In this document: positions 45,046 to 55,108 of the stretch, piece by piece
Layout of the letters: every line of letters begins with the position of its first letter
Numbering within the stretch: the stretch's first letter is position 1
Source of the DNA: Mesorhizobium helmanticense
GTDB taxonomy: Bacteria > Pseudomonadota > Alphaproteobacteria > Rhizobiales > Rhizobiaceae
NCBI RefSeq assembly: GCF_003034915.1
Contig: NZ_PZJX01000003.1
Coordinates: 1 to 64,000 of the forward strand
Direction of reading: 5' to 3'
Length of the DNA stretch: 64,000 nt
Position numbers and translations under genes: made by a program
The notes under the pieces: model-generated
Database searches by the model: none
The model's input: only the letters and a program-made list of their open reading frames with translations
What the model was told of the DNA's origin: nothing

Positions 45046-46686
45046 ATGCAAGTCGCCGTCTTCATTCTCGTCGTGCTCGTCTTCGTCGCCCTTTCCGGCG
45101 CGCTGGTCCGGCTTGTGCGCGTGCCGCTGCCGGTATTGCAGATCGCCATGGGTGCCGCGCTTGCCTGGCCGGTGCGCGGCATCCATGTCGAGATCGATCC
45201 CGAGCTGTTCCTGCTGGTGTTCATCCCACCGCTTCTGTTCGGCGACGCCGTTGCCGCGCCGAAGCGCGAACTGCTGGCGCTGCGCGGCCCGATCCTCGAC
45301 CTTGCCGTCGGCCTCGTCTTCTTCACCATCGTCGGCTTCGGCTATGCCTTGCATTGGCTGGTGCCGAGCATCCCGCTGGTCGTCGCCTTCGCGCTTGCGG
45401 CGGTGCTGTCGCCGACCGACGCGGTCGCCGTCTCATCGATCGTCGACCGCAACGTAGTGCCGGCCCGGCTGATGCATATTCTGGAAGGCGAGTCGCTGCT
45501 CAACGACGCGTCGGGTCTCGTCATGTTCCGCTTCGCAGTGGCGGCCGTGCTGACCGGCAGCTTCTCCTTCGCTGCCGCTTCGCTGAGTTTCCTCTATGCC
45601 GTTGCCGCCGGCATCCTGGCCGGCGTGGCGGCCTTGATTATCGCCGCCAAGACGCTGCAACTTTTGAACCGCATCGGCAGTGTTCCGGCAGAGGCGCAAG
45701 TGCTGGTGATGATCCTGATGCCCTTCATCGCCTATCTCGGCGCCGAACATGTCGAAGCCTCGGGCATCCTGGCGGCGGTCACCGCCGGCCTGTTGACGGG
45801 CGGTTCCGGGATCTTCCGCTACCTCGGCCTTTCAGCACGCATGCAGACGATGTCGCTGTGGACGACACTTTCCTTTGTCTTCAACGGCGCCCTGTTCATC
45901 CTGCTCGGCCTGCAGCTTCCCGACATCATCCGCCACGTACCGTCCGAGCTGAGCAGCCGGCATTGGCTGATCGAGCCGGTTGCCACGGTGCTGATCCTCA
46001 CTTTGTGCCTGATCGCACTGCGCTTCCTGTGGATCTGGGTTGGTGACATCGCGACATGGCTTGGCGCGCGGTTTGGCAAGCGCAAGGCTGAGACGTTCGG
46101 CCTGCGCGTGCGGCTTGCCGGCTCCGTGGCGGGCGTGCGCGGCGCCATCACGCTGGCCGGCATCCTGTCGCTGCCGCTAGCCATGCCCGACGGTTCGCCC
46201 TTTCCGGCGCGCGATGTGGTGATCTTCCTCGCCGCCGGCGTCATCATCTGTTCGCTTGTCATCGCCAGCCTTGCCTTGCCGAAGATCGCGCGCGGGCTGG
46301 TCGAGCCCGGCGAGCATCCCGGTGCCGCCGAGGAGCGGCGGGCGCGCGTCGGCGCGGCCAACGCGGCGATCGCCCGCATCGAGAGCGTCGCCAATGACGG
46401 CAGCGAAGGCGAGGAGGCAGGCGCCCGCCTGGCGGTGGCCGACAGCATCGTCGCCGGTTACCGGCGTCGCATCGCCGCCTCCGACGAGGCGGACGAAGCC
46501 CGCGCCGAGGCCCGTGAAGCCGGACGGCTGGAGCTCGAGCTCAGGCTCGCCGGCATCGAGGCCGAGCGGGCCGCCGTGCGCGCCATGTTTCGCAGCCGCG
46601 AGATCAACGACCATACGATGCAGGCGCTGTTTGCCGAAATCACCCTCACCGAAGCCCTGCTGAAGGGGCGGCAGGGAAGGAAATAG
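45046..46686 (+). CDS. Na+/H+ antiporter, CPA1 family
   Basis: A 546-aa inner-membrane cation/proton antiporter. About 12 membrane segments precede a hydrophilic C-terminal tail of about 120 residues. The ion-site segments are [17 protein letters not shown] near residue 125 and [19 protein letters not shown] near residue 145 (NDA/ND motif of CPA1), and [20 protein letters not shown] is the conserved arginine helix. The tail ([20 protein letters not shown] onward) is charged, helical and probably regulatory. ATG 45046 begins [13 protein letters not shown]. No adjacent regulator. Confidence 0.9.
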   Translation: MQVAVFILVVLVFVALSGALVRLVRVPLPVLQIAMGAALAWPVRGIHVEIDPELFLLVFIPPLLFGDAVAAPKRELLALRGPILDLAVGLVFFTIVGFGYALHWLVPSIPLVVAFALAAVLSPTDAVAVSSIVDRNVVPARLMHILEGESLLNDASGLVMFRFAVAAVLTGSFSFAAASLSFLYAVAAGILAGVAALIIAAKTLQLLNRIGSVPAEAQVLVMILMPFIAYLGAEHVEASGILAAVTAGLLTGGSGIFRYLGLSARMQTMSLWTTLSFVFNGALFILLGLQLPDIIRHVPSELSSRHWLIEPVATVLILTLCLIALRFLWIWVGDIATWLGARFGKRKAETFGLRVRLAGSVAGVRGAITLAGILSLPLAMPDGSPFPARDVVIFLAAGVIICSLVIASLALPKIARGLVEPGEHPGAAEERRARVGAANAAIARIESVANDGSEGEEAGARLAVADSIVAGYRRRIAASDEADEARAEAREAGRLELELRLAGIEAERAAVRAMFRSREINDHTMQALFAEITLTEALLKGRQGRK

Positions 46687-46775
46687 GGTCTGCGGACCCG
46701 CGCTGGCGCAATCCGGCCAGCAAATTTCGCGCTGCAAACGTGGCGGGGCGAAAACAACTGTGTTAATGGCGCGAC

Positions 46776-46829
46776 ATGCATGTCGCCCAAAAGTGCGGAG
46801 CGGTTTTGGGGCAACGATATGCATAAATA
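46776..46829. repeat. Dispersed mini-element with ATGCATGTCG terminal repeats, copy B
   Basis: Same element as at 33238-33290, core CCAAAAGTGCGGAGCGGTTTT; the right end carries one change (CGATATGCAT). It lies 30 bases before glyA, between the glyA promoter region and its ribosome-binding site. Confidence 0.75.
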
Positions 46830-46858
46830 ATCGCCCCCCGGATCAAGGATTTCAAGCC

Positions 46859-48172
46859 ATGGCAACAGCAGCGGCAGTGTCGAACAAATTCGAATCCTTC
46901 TTCGAAACCACACTTGAGGATGCCGATCCGGAGATCTTCGGCGCCATCCGCAACGAACTCGGCCGCCAGCGCCACGAGATCGAGCTGATCGCGTCGGAAA
47001 ACATCGTCTCCCGCGCCGTGCTGGAAGCGCAGGGGTCGATCATGACCAACAAATATGCCGAGGGCTATCCGGGCAAGCGCTACTATGGCGGCTGCCAGTT
47101 CGTCGACGTGGCCGAGGAACTGGCCATCGAGCGCGCCAAGAAACTGTTCGGCTGCAACTTCGCCAACGTCCAGCCGAATTCCGGCAGCCAGATGAACCAG
47201 GCGGTGTTCCTCGCGCTCTTGCAGCCCGGCGACACCTTCATGGGCCTCGACCTGAATTCGGGCGGCCACCTTACTCACGGTTCGCCGGTCAACATGAGCG
47301 GCAAATGGTTCAAGGTCGTCTCCTATGGCGTGCGCAAGGAAGATCATCTGCTCGACATGGATGCGATCGAGAAGACCGCGCACGAGACGAAGCCGAAGCT
47401 CATTCTTGCCGGCGGCACCGCCTATTCGCGCATCTGGGACTGGAAGCGGTTCCGCGAGATCGCCGACGCGGTCGGCGCCTATCTGATGGTCGACATGGCG
47501 CATATCGCCGGTCTGGTCGCGGGCGGTGTGCACCCGTCGCCGTTGCCCCATGCCCATGTGGTGACGACGACCACGCACAAGTCGCTGCGCGGCCCGCGCG
47601 GCGGCATGATCCTGTGCAACGACGAGGACATCGCCAAGAAGATGAATTCGGCGGTATTCCCAGGCCTGCAGGGCGGGCCGCTGATGCATGTCATCGCCGC
47701 CAAGGCGGTGGCTCTCGGCGAAGCGCTGAAGCCGAGCTTCAAACTCTACGCCGAGAGCGTCGCCGCCAACGCCAAGGCGCTGGCCTCCAGTCTGCAGGAG
47801 ACCGGCCTCGACATCGTCTCCGGCGGCACCGACAACCATTTGATGCTGGTCGACCTCAGGCCCAAGAACGCCACCGGCAAACGCGCCGAGGCAGCACTTG
47901 GCCGCGCCAACATCACCTGCAACAAGAACGGCATCCCCTTCGACCCGGAAAAGCCCTTCGTCACCTCAGGCGTGCGGCTCGGCACGCCGGCCGGCACCAC
48001 GCGCGGTTTCGGCCAGGCCGAGTTCCGCGAGATCGGCAAGCTGATCGCCGAGGTGCTGGATGGGCTGAAGGTCGCCAATTCCGACGACGGCAATGCGGCG
48101 GTGGAAGCCGCGGTGAAAGCTAAGGTGACCGCATTAACGGATCGTTTTCCGCTCTATCCCTATCTCGGGTGA
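46859..48172 (+). CDS. glyA: Serine hydroxymethyltransferase
   Basis: PLP enzyme converting serine and tetrahydrofolate to glycine and methylene-tetrahydrofolate. The 437-aa product has [19 protein letters not shown] near residue 42, the conserved [10 protein letters not shown], and the PLP lysine in [16 protein letters not shown] (Lys241). The chosen ATG 46859 ([12 protein letters not shown]) has AAGGA upstream; the frame extends 33 codons further through a repeat element. The mini-element copy B is in its leader. Confidence 0.98.
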   Translation: MATAAAVSNKFESFFETTLEDADPEIFGAIRNELGRQRHEIELIASENIVSRAVLEAQGSIMTNKYAEGYPGKRYYGGCQFVDVAEELAIERAKKLFGCNFANVQPNSGSQMNQAVFLALLQPGDTFMGLDLNSGGHLTHGSPVNMSGKWFKVVSYGVRKEDHLLDMDAIEKTAHETKPKLILAGGTAYSRIWDWKRFREIADAVGAYLMVDMAHIAGLVAGGVHPSPLPHAHVVTTTTHKSLRGPRGGMILCNDEDIAKKMNSAVFPGLQGGPLMHVIAAKAVALGEALKPSFKLYAESVAANAKALASSLQETGLDIVSGGTDNHLMLVDLRPKNATGKRAEAALGRANITCNKNGIPFDPEKPFVTSGVRLGTPAGTTRGFGQAEFREIGKLIAEVLDGLKVANSDDGNAAVEAAVKAKVTALTDRFPLYPYLG

Positions 48173-48245
48173 ACGCCATTCATCTCGGGTGAACGGTAGC
48201 CATTATCGAGAAGCGCCATTCCAGGCGGTTCGGGCAGGAGTCCTG

Positions 48246-48833
48246 ATGATGCTGCAAAATCTTGCCGGTGCTGGCGCCCTTGGCGCCCTGGCCACATTGG
48301 CTGTCTTGCCATTGCCCAGCGTCGCCTGGGCACAGACCACAACGCCCGCGACACCGAAGATGGAAACCTTCGGCAAATGGTCCACCCTTGTGGACGAGAT
48401 CGAGACAGGCGAGGACGTGCGCAAGACCTGCGCTGCCTCGACTGCCTTTCTCGACTCGAACGGCACCAGCGGCACGCTGACGCTCGCCATCTCGAACGGC
48501 GACGCGTTGCCGCCCGATGGCTATCCGACCGTTGTTATCGCCATCAGGAACAATGACTTGCCGAAAGGCGAGAACATTCCGGCGGTGTTCGGCGACGACA
48601 AGGGCAAGGTCAAGGCAAGCTTTCGTCTCAGCGCCGACGTCGGCGGACAGTGGATGATGAACAACAAGACCGAGACCACCCTGGCGCTGCTGCGCGCCAT
48701 GCGTCGCGCCAGCACGCTCGATGTCAGCTTCGCCGACAAGCCGGTCGGGACCGTATCGATGGACGGCTTCACCAAGGCCTATCGCAGCCTCGGCACGTCA
48801 TGCGGCTTCCCGACCGCCGACGTCGCGCCCTGA
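48246..48833 (+). CDS. Secreted hypothetical protein, 195 aa
   Basis: Starts at ATG 48246 behind GGAG (MMLQNLAGAGALGALATLAV then LPLPSVAWAQ), a Sec signal peptide with cleavage near residue 30. The mature protein (KMETFGKWSTLVDEIETGED, KTCAASTAFLDSNGTSGTLT, STLDVSFADKPVGTVSMDGF) resembles the invasion-associated IalB-like exported family in its two cysteines and FGKWS/C-x-A pattern, but the match is weak. The gene lies 73 bases after glyA in the same direction. Probably periplasmic; function unknown. Confidence 0.72.
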   Translation: MMLQNLAGAGALGALATLAVLPLPSVAWAQTTTPATPKMETFGKWSTLVDEIETGEDVRKTCAASTAFLDSNGTSGTLTLAISNGDALPPDGYPTVVIAIRNNDLPKGENIPAVFGDDKGKVKASFRLSADVGGQWMMNNKTETTLALLRAMRRASTLDVSFADKPVGTVSMDGFTKAYRSLGTSCGFPTADVAP

Positions 48834-48939
48834 CAAGCGGGCATTGACGGCCCTCGCAATTTTACTCGCGCCTCGCTATCTCTGAGGCGCGAGAGGCCGT
48901 TGCCGACACTTTGCCATCGTTGCAAAAAGCTCTAAGCCT

Positions 48940-49066
48940 TTCGCTCACCAGAGCCGGATGATTTTAGGTCGAATCGACCTGAAATCTGAATCCGGCTCTA
49001 AATCAAAAAGATAGAGCATGATGTCGTCCGAAAACCGCTTCACACTTTTCGGCATCATGCTCTAAG
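48940..49066. repeat. Composite two-hairpin intergenic repeat upstream of nrdR
   Basis: Hairpin 1 (48950-48999) has AGAGCCGGAT/ATCCGGCTCT arms and an inner TTAGGTCG/CGACCTGAA pair. Hairpin 2 (49013-49063) has AGAGCATGAT/ATCATGCTCT arms around a loop with GAAAACCGCTTCACAC. Both belong to widely dispersed rhizobial repeats. The composite lies directly before nrdR. Confidence 0.8.
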
Positions 49067-49088
49067 AATCGCGAACCGAAGGCTTTCC

Positions 49089-49568
49089 ATGCGCTGTCCC
49101 TACTGCCAGTCCGAAGATACGCAGGTGAAGGATTCGCGCCCCGCCGAGGATGGCGCGGCGATCCGCAGGCGGCGCGTCTGCCCCGATTGCGGCGGCCGCT
49201 TCACCACCTTCGAGCGCGTGCAGTTGCGCGACCTCGTAGTGGTCAAGAAGTCCGGCCGCAAGGTGCCGTTCGACCGCGACAAGTTGCTGCGCTCGGTCGA
49301 GATCGCCGTGCGCAAGCGCAATGTCGATCCAGAGCGAATCGACCGCGCGGTGACCGGCATTGTGCGCCAGCTCGAAAGCTCGGGCGAGACCGAGGTCGCC
49401 TCGGGCGAGGTCGGCCGGCTGGTCATGGAGGCGCTGAAGTCGCTCGACGACGTCGCCTATGTGCGCTTCGCCTCGGTCTATCGCAATTTCCGCGAGGCCA
49501 AGGATTTCCACGACGTGCTGGGTGAACTGAAGGGCGACGAGCCTAGGGGTGATGAGGACGCCGGCTGA
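49089..49568 (+). CDS. nrdR: Transcriptional repressor NrdR
   Basis: A 159-aa regulator of ribonucleotide reductase genes. The zinc ribbon is [17 protein letters not shown] then [17 protein letters not shown], and the ATP-cone domain follows ([20 protein letters not shown]). It senses ATP/dATP and binds NrdR boxes. It begins the riboflavin cluster; its stop codon is two bases before the ribD start. No nrd genes are in the window. Confidence 0.97.
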   Translation: MRCPYCQSEDTQVKDSRPAEDGAAIRRRRVCPDCGGRFTTFERVQLRDLVVVKKSGRKVPFDRDKLLRSVEIAVRKRNVDPERIDRAVTGIVRQLESSGETEVASGEVGRLVMEALKSLDDVAYVRFASVYRNFREAKDFHDVLGELKGDEPRGDEDAG

Positions 49569-49570
49569 AC

Positions 49571-50701
49571 ATGGCAAGGCCCGAACCCAGCAAAGCCGAA
49601 CAGGAGAGCCTCGACCGCCGTTTCATGGCGGCGGCGCTCAGGTTATCTCGAAAGAACGCCGGGCGGACTTCGACCAACCCCTCCGTTGGTACGCTCATCG
49701 TGCGCGACGACGGCGACGGACAGAAGATCGTCGGCACCGGCGTCACCGCCGTCGGCGGCCGCCCGCACGCCGAGACCGAGGCGCTGGCCGAGGCCGGCGA
49801 ACTCGCGCGCGGCGCCACCGCTTACGTCACTCTCGAACCCTGCGCCCATCATGGTCGCACGCCGCCTTGCGCCAATGCGCTGGTCAGTGCCGGCGTCGCG
49901 CGGGTGGTCGGCGCTGCGAGCGACCCCGATCCGCGCGTGTCCGGCAAGGGCTATGCGATCCTGCGCGCCGCTGGTGTCGAGGTGGTCGAAAAGGTGCTCG
50001 CCACTGAAGCGGCCGAGCAGATGGCCGGCTATCTGATTCGATCCCTGAAAAAACGCCCGGAAGTGATTCTGAAGCTTGCGCTTTCCAGCGATCGCAAGAT
50101 CGGCAGGGAAGGCGAGGGGCAGGTCGCGATCACCGGGGAGATCGCGCGGCGCGAAGTCTACCTGATGCGGGCCGAAGCAGATGCCATTCTGGTCGGTATC
50201 GGCACCGCGCTGGAAGACGATCCGGCGCTGACCGTGCGTTTGCCGGGGCTGGAGAACCGTTCGCCGGCACGTATCGTGCTCGACCGGCAGATCCGCCTGC
50301 CCGAAACCTCGAAGCTGGTTTCCGGCATCGACCGGGTTCCGCTCTATGTCGCTGCTTGCCTGGAGGCCGACCCCCACCGGCGGGCGGCACTCGAGCGCGC
50401 TGGCGTGCGCTTCATCGGCACGGAGACGCATGAAGGCGGCGTCGCCCTGCCGGAATTGCTGGAAGATTTGGCGGCGCTCGGCATGGCGAGCGTGCTGGTC
50501 GAGGGCGGCGCCAAGGTGGCGAGTACTTTCCTGTCAGAAGGGCTGGTCGACCGCATCGTGCTGTTCCAGGGTCCGGACGCGATCGGCGAGGGCGGCATTG
50601 CATCGCCCATAGACGCCAACCATATCCCGGCGGGATTTCGCAAATTGCGCGACATGCGTTTTGGCGAAGACAGCTACGCCGAGTGGGTAAGAGATATCTA
50701 G
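49571..50701 (+). CDS. ribD: Bifunctional riboflavin deaminase/reductase
   Basis: A 376-aa enzyme carrying out the second and third steps of riboflavin synthesis from GTP. The N-terminal deaminase has the zinc site VGGRPHAETEALAEAG and EPCAHHGRTPPCANALVSAG near residues 60-100; the C-terminal reductase starts near KRPEVILKLALSSDRKIG and includes VLVEGGAKVASTFLSEGLVD. ATG 49571. It is followed by ribE after 13 bases. No FMN riboswitch was found upstream of the cluster. Confidence 0.97.
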   Translation: MARPEPSKAEQESLDRRFMAAALRLSRKNAGRTSTNPSVGTLIVRDDGDGQKIVGTGVTAVGGRPHAETEALAEAGELARGATAYVTLEPCAHHGRTPPCANALVSAGVARVVGAASDPDPRVSGKGYAILRAAGVEVVEKVLATEAAEQMAGYLIRSLKKRPEVILKLALSSDRKIGREGEGQVAITGEIARREVYLMRAEADAILVGIGTALEDDPALTVRLPGLENRSPARIVLDRQIRLPETSKLVSGIDRVPLYVAACLEADPHRRAALERAGVRFIGTETHEGGVALPELLEDLAALGMASVLVEGGAKVASTFLSEGLVDRIVLFQGPDAIGEGGIASPIDANHIPAGFRKLRDMRFGEDSYAEWVRDI

Positions 50702-50714
50702 GATCAGGGCCGCG

Positions 50715-51332
50715 ATGTTTACTGGGATTGTCACCGATGTCGGCACCGTTGCCGCTGTCAGGCCGCTGAGGGAAGGGGTCGGTTTGCGCATCGACACCGC
50801 CTACGATCCCGAGACCGTCGCCATCGGCGCTTCGATCTCGTGCGGCGGCGTCTGCCTTACCGTCACGGCGCTGCCCGAACACGGCTCGAACGCACGCTGG
50901 TTCGAGGTCGAGGCCTGGGAAGAGGCGCTCAGGTTGACCACGGCGGCGGACTGGAAATCCGGCACCAGGATCAATCTGGAGCGGGCGCTGAAGATCGGAG
51001 ACGAGCTCGGCGGCCACATCGTATCAGGCCATGTCGACGGCACCGCAGAGATAGTGGCGCGCAAGGAGGAGGGCGATGCGATGCGCTTCACCCTTCAAGC
51101 GCCGCGCGAATTGGCGAAGTTCATCGCGCCCAAGGGCTCCATTGCGCTCGACGGCACCTCGCTCACCGTCAACAAGGTCGAAGGCACCCGCTTCGACGTG
51201 CTTTTGATCCATCATTCGCTGACCGTCACCACCTGGGGCGAGCGCGAGGTCGGCGACCGAGTCAACATCGAGATCGACACCATGGCTCGCTATGCTGCGC
51301 GGCTGGTAGAGGCGGCGAAAGAGGGCCTGTGA
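50715..51332 (+). CDS. ribE: Riboflavin synthase alpha subunit
   Basis: A 205-aa protein with two lumazine-binding repeats: MFTGIVTDVGTVAAVRPLRE, and HIVSGHVDGTAEIVARKEEG in the second. It dismutates 6,7-dimethyl-8-ribityllumazine to riboflavin. The second repeat ends with FDVLLIHHSLTVTTWGEREV and a C-terminal helix. Start ATG 50715; its stop codon TGA overlaps the next start codon by one base. Confidence 0.96.
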   Translation: MFTGIVTDVGTVAAVRPLREGVGLRIDTAYDPETVAIGASISCGGVCLTVTALPEHGSNARWFEVEAWEEALRLTTAADWKSGTRINLERALKIGDELGGHIVSGHVDGTAEIVARKEEGDAMRFTLQAPRELAKFIAPKGSIALDGTSLTVNKVEGTRFDVLLIHHSLTVTTWGEREVGDRVNIEIDTMARYAARLVEAAKEGL

Positions 51333-51490
51333 TGGAAAGCAGGAATTCCAAAGAGGAAGAGCGGCTGACGCGCGAAGCCTTGGCCGATGTCGATGACGGC
51401 CGTGTGGTGGATCACGAAGCCGTTCTTGCCTGGGCTGAAAGCCTCGGTTCGGACCACCCACTCTCGGCACCTTACCCAAAGATCAGATAG
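51332..51490 (+). CDS. Antitoxin-like small protein, 52 aa, between ribE and ribH
   Basis: ATG 51332 overlaps the ribE stop (TGATG). The product is [20 protein letters not shown] and then [20 protein letters not shown] plus a short tail. The ALADVDxGRVxDHxAVxAWxxSL pattern resembles the C-terminal part of small RHH/CopG-type and ParD-like antitoxins in alphaproteobacteria. No toxin gene is next to it, so it may be an orphan or a mis-recognised regulatory peptide. The overlap with ribE implies translational coupling. Confidence 0.6.
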   Translation: MESRNSKEEERLTREALADVDDGRVVDHEAVLAWAESLGSDHPLSAPYPKIR

Positions 51491-51569
51491 GCTAGCAGGA
51501 CTCCGGCAATCTTCCGCTTGCGATCAACCCTGCTTCGGCCTAAGTCACCGGCGATCCCCGGAGACATTT

Positions 51570-52064
51570 ATGGCTGGCACATCCCAACACGGCAAAGCGT
51601 TTATCCGTCCGAAGCAGAAGGCGCACCTTCTCATCATCGAGGCGCGCTTCCATGACGACCTTGCCGATGCGCTGCTCGATGGCGCGACAAGCGCGCTGGA
51701 CGAAGCGGGCGCGACCTATGATGTCGTCACGGTTCCGGGTTCGCTGGAAATCCCGGCGGTGATAACTTTCGCGCTTGACGGCGCCTCCGAGGGCGGGACC
51801 GCCTATGACGGTTTTGTTGCCCTCGGCACCATCATCCGTGGCGATACCTATCACTTCGACATCGTCGCCAATGAATCCAGCCGCGCGCTCATGGACCTGT
51901 CCGTGCAGGAAGCGGCCTGCATCGGCAACGGCATCCTGACCACCGAGAACGACGCCCAGGCCTGGACGCGGGCCAGGCGTTCGGAAGGCGACAAGGGCGG
52001 CTTTGCCGCGCGCGCCGCGCTGACCATGATCGCCCTCAAGCAGCAATTGGGAGCGCCGTCGTGA
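51570..52064 (+). CDS. ribH: 6,7-dimethyl-8-ribityllumazine synthase
   Basis: A 164-aa enzyme making the riboflavin precursor from ribitylaminopyrimidine-dione and dihydroxybutanone phosphate. Signature [17 protein letters not shown] near residue 55 and [20 protein letters not shown] near residue 92 (catalytic histidine). ATG 51570 has GGAG seven bases upstream. nusB begins within its stop codon, so the two are translationally coupled. Confidence 0.96.
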   Translation: MAGTSQHGKAFIRPKQKAHLLIIEARFHDDLADALLDGATSALDEAGATYDVVTVPGSLEIPAVITFALDGASEGGTAYDGFVALGTIIRGDTYHFDIVANESSRALMDLSVQEAACIGNGILTTENDAQAWTRARRSEGDKGGFAARAALTMIALKQQLGAPS

Positions 52065-52561
52065 GCGAACCCGCTTCGCCCGGCCAGCCCGCGGTGCGCC
52101 ACGCCAACAAGCGCGGCGCGGCGCGTCTGGCCGCCGTGCAGGCGCTCTACCAGATGGACGTGGCCGGCAGCGGCGTCTTCGAGACCACCGCCGAATACGA
52201 ATTGTTCAGGCTTGGCAAGGAAGTCGACGGCGCGCTCTATCGTGAGGCCGACGCGCAATGGTTTCGCGCCATACTCACCGGTGTCGTCGAGAACCAGAAG
52301 ACCATAGATCCGGTCATTCGCCAGGCACTGACCGACGACTGGCCGTTGTCCAGGCTCGATTCGACCCTGCGCGCCATTCTGCGCGCCGGCGTCTATGAGC
52401 TGATGAAGCGCGAGGATGTGCCGGTCGCGGTCATCGTTTCGGAATATGTCGACATCGCCAAGGCGTTCTATGAGGACGACGAGCCGAAGCTCACCAACGC
52501 CGTGCTCGATCGCGTGTCGCGCCGGGTACGTGGCGAGGGGCGCGGCAAGGACGCTTCATGA
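52061..52561 (+). CDS. nusB: Transcription antitermination protein NusB
   Basis: A 166-aa RNA-binding factor that joins NusE/S10 on boxA in ribosomal RNA transcription. It shows [20 protein letters not shown] and [20 protein letters not shown], with the NusB signature helix bundle. It starts at GTG 52061, overlapping the ribH stop by four bases, and ends in ATGA with the next gene. The ribH-nusB pairing is usual in alphaproteobacteria. Confidence 0.96.
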   Translation: MSEPASPGQPAVRHANKRGAARLAAVQALYQMDVAGSGVFETTAEYELFRLGKEVDGALYREADAQWFRAILTGVVENQKTIDPVIRQALTDDWPLSRLDSTLRAILRAGVYELMKREDVPVAVIVSEYVDIAKAFYEDDEPKLTNAVLDRVSRRVRGEGRGKDAS

Positions 52562-53778
52562 CAGCCACGACTATTGCCGCCGGGGCCGGCAAGGAGGCGC
52601 GCCGAACGGCGTTTATTCTGGCCGCCTCGCAAGCGATTATCGGTTCGGCCGCACCCATCGCCATTTCGCTCGGCGCGCTGGCCGGGCACCATCTGCTCGA
52701 TGCCGACAAGTCGCTGGCGACGGCGCCGGTCACCGGGTTCAACGTCGGCGTGGCGCTCGGTTCCTTGCCAGCCGCAGCCATCATCCGCTGGCTCGGCCAG
52801 CGCAACGGCTTCATGACCGGCACGATCGTCACCGCCCTTGGCGGGCTCATTGCCACGCTGGCGCTGTTTAATCCCAGCTTCTGGCTGTTCGCTTTCGGCC
52901 TGTTGGTGATCGGCGTCGGCGGCGCCTTCGTCCAGCAGTTCCGCTTCGCCGCCGCCGACAACGCGCCGCCGGAGTTCAAGGCGCGCGCGATTTCCTTCGT
53001 GCTGGCCGGCGGCATCGTCACCGCCATTCTTGGGCCGCAGATCGTCATCTTTACCCGCGAATCCTTTGCGCCGGTGATGTTCGCCGGCTCGTTCGCTTCG
53101 ATCCTGATGCTGGCGGCCGTCGGCGCAGTCATTCTCTCGTTCCTGCGCATTCCGGCGAGAGCCGTCGGCAAGGTGGAAATCGCCGACGGCGATGCCCGGC
53201 CGCTCGCCGAGATCGTCACCAGGCCGCGTTTCGTCGCGGCACTTTTCTGCGCCGTCGGCAGCTATGCGCTGATGAGCTTCGTCATGACCGGCGCACCGCT
53301 GGCCATGGTCGGCTGCGGCCTGACGACGGACGACGCCACGCTCGGCATTTCCTGGCACGTCATGGCAATGTTCGCGCCGAGCTTCTTCACGGGATCGCTG
53401 ATCCATCGCTTCGGCGCCGAACGCATCGTGGCAATCGGTCTTGTCTTGCTCATCGGTTGCGCCGTGGTGGCGTTGTCGGGACTGGCGCTGTGGCAGTTCT
53501 GGACGGCGCTGATCCTGCTCGGTCTTGGCTGGAATTTCGCTTTCATCGGCGCCACTGCCATGGTGGCCGACAGCTACAGGCCATCGGAAAAGGGCAAGGT
53601 GCAGGGCTTCCACGACTTCGTCCTGTTCGGCTCCGTCGCCTTTGCCTCGTTGATGTCGGGCGCGGTCTACAATGCCTGGGGCTGGGAGATGCTGAACTGG
53701 ATCATTTTCCCGATCACGATGCTGTGCTTCGTGGCATTGGGTGCGCTGAAAATGACAGGCTCGCGGCGGGCCACCTGA
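52558..53778 (+). CDS. MFS transporter
   Basis: A 406-aa permease with about 12 transmembrane helices ([40 protein letters not shown]). The first half starts [20 protein letters not shown]. It overlaps nusB by four bases (ATGA), so it is translated from the same message. Whether it exports riboflavin or precursors is unknown; the location at the end of the riboflavin/nusB unit is the only hint. Substrate cannot be inferred from the sequence. Confidence 0.85.
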   Translation: MTATTIAAGAGKEARRTAFILAASQAIIGSAAPIAISLGALAGHHLLDADKSLATAPVTGFNVGVALGSLPAAAIIRWLGQRNGFMTGTIVTALGGLIATLALFNPSFWLFAFGLLVIGVGGAFVQQFRFAAADNAPPEFKARAISFVLAGGIVTAILGPQIVIFTRESFAPVMFAGSFASILMLAAVGAVILSFLRIPARAVGKVEIADGDARPLAEIVTRPRFVAALFCAVGSYALMSFVMTGAPLAMVGCGLTTDDATLGISWHVMAMFAPSFFTGSLIHRFGAERIVAIGLVLLIGCAVVALSGLALWQFWTALILLGLGWNFAFIGATAMVADSYRPSEKGKVQGFHDFVLFGSVAFASLMSGAVYNAWGWEMLNWIIFPITMLCFVALGALKMTGSRRAT

Positions 53779-53935
53779 CATCACGCTGTCGGGACGAGGC
53801 GCGCCCCAATTTACCGCGCCGGAACAAAATTATTGCGTCTGTGCCCCTTGTTATGAAACCGTGTGCCCCGACGGGGCGTTGAGGCCATGCTCATATGCGG
53901 CAACCGCATTCCGGTTCACAGCAAGGGACTTCATC

Positions 53936-54847
53936 ATGTTTTCAATCAAGCTTCTGGCCGGCGCGGCACTGGCGCTCGGCATCACAGCCGCCTCCGCCAG
54001 CGCCCAGGTGGTGGTGTCGTCGAAGATCGACACTGAAGGCGGCGTGCTCGGCAACATCATCCAGCTGGTGCTGAACGCCAACAACATCCAGACGACCGAT
54101 CGCATCCAGCTCGGCGGCACCCCCGTGGTGCGCAAGGCGATCATCGCCGGCGAAATCGACATCTATCCGGAATACACCGGCAATGCCGCCTTCTTCTTCG
54201 AGAAGGCCGACGATCCCGTCTGGAAGGACGCAGCCAAGGCCTTTGAGACGGCGAAGAAACTCGACTACGACGCCAACAAGATCGTCTGGCTGTCACCATC
54301 GCCGGCCAACAACACCTGGGCGATCGCGCTGCGCAAGGAGGTCGCCGACGAGAACAAGCTGGCGACGCTTACCGATTTCGGCAAATACGTCGCCGGCGGT
54401 GGCAAGATTGTGCTGGCCGCCTCGGCCGAGTTCGTCAATTCGGCGGCAGCACTTCCGGCCTTCCAGACCACCTACGGCTTCACGCTGAAACCCGACCAAT
54501 TGATCACGCTGTCCGGCGGCGACACCGCCGCGACCATTGCCGCGGCGGCGAACCAGACCAATGGCGCCAACGCCGCCATGGTCTACGGCACCGACGGCGG
54601 CATCGCACCCTCCGGCCTGATCGTGCTCGATGACGACAAGGGCGTGCAGCCCGTCTACCAGCCGGCGCCGATCATCCGCGAGGCGGTGCTGAAGGAGCAC
54701 CCGGAAATCGAGACGCTCTTGAAGCCGGTCTTCGCCAAGCTCGACCTCGTCACGCTGCAGGAACTGAATGGCCGCGTGCAGGTCGGTGGTGAGCCGGTCA
54801 AAGGCGTCGCCGAGGACTTTTTGAAGAAGAACGGGTTTTTGAAGTAG
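53936..54847 (+). CDS. Osmoprotectant ABC transporter, substrate-binding protein (YehZ/OsmF-like)
   Basis: A 303-aa periplasmic binding protein of the OpuAC family. The signal peptide MFSIKLLAGAALALGITAAS is cleaved after ASA (residue 23). The mature start VVVSSKIDTEGGVLGNIIQL and the cluster GEIDIYPEYTGNAAFFFEKA match betaine/choline-type binding proteins of the OsmF group. ATG 53936 has AAGGGA at good spacing. It is followed by permease, ATPase and permease genes, but an inverted pair of palindromic repeats separates it from them. Confidence 0.88.
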   Translation: MFSIKLLAGAALALGITAASASAQVVVSSKIDTEGGVLGNIIQLVLNANNIQTTDRIQLGGTPVVRKAIIAGEIDIYPEYTGNAAFFFEKADDPVWKDAAKAFETAKKLDYDANKIVWLSPSPANNTWAIALRKEVADENKLATLTDFGKYVAGGGKIVLAASAEFVNSAAALPAFQTTYGFTLKPDQLITLSGGDTAATIAAAANQTNGANAAMVYGTDGGIAPSGLIVLDDDKGVQPVYQPAPIIREAVLKEHPEIETLLKPVFAKLDLVTLQELNGRVQVGGEPVKGVAEDFLKKNGFLK

Positions 54848-54879
54848 TCAGCCCGTTTTGAAAATGACGCCGGTGCAAG

Positions 54880-55037
54880 GCGCCCCCCTCTGGCCTGCCG
54901 GCCATCTCCCCCTCAAGGGGGGAGATTGGATGTCATCTCGGCTTTCGCCAATCGCCGACGTCGAGAAAAATGCGCCGGCATCAAAGCTGCCGATCTCCCC
55001 CCTTGAGGGGGAGATGCCCGGCAGGGCAGAGGGGGGT
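54880..55037. repeat. Inverted pair of rhizobial palindromic repeats
   Basis: 54880-54927 and 54993-55037 are nearly exact reverse complements (CTCCCCCTTGAGGGGGGAG-type hairpins with GGCCGGCAG/CTGCCGGGC halves), forming a large composite inverted repeat. It lies between the binding-protein gene and the permease gene of the same transport operon. Confidence 0.85.
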
Positions 55038-55108
55038 GTCGTAGGGCACCGGGGCTGTGACATCCGGCTTCAAAAAGCGGCGGCTCTCTCTCGCCGCGCA
55101 GGTCCCCG

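Noticed and set aside
43648..45354. 568-aa minus-strand open frame
   Set aside because: Antisense to ldtP and the antiporter; crosses an intrinsic terminator; no domain.
49000..50720. FMN riboswitch upstream of the riboflavin genes
   Set aside because: The leader of nrdR-ribD contains dispersed hairpin repeats but none of the conserved RFN-element blocks that I could recognise.
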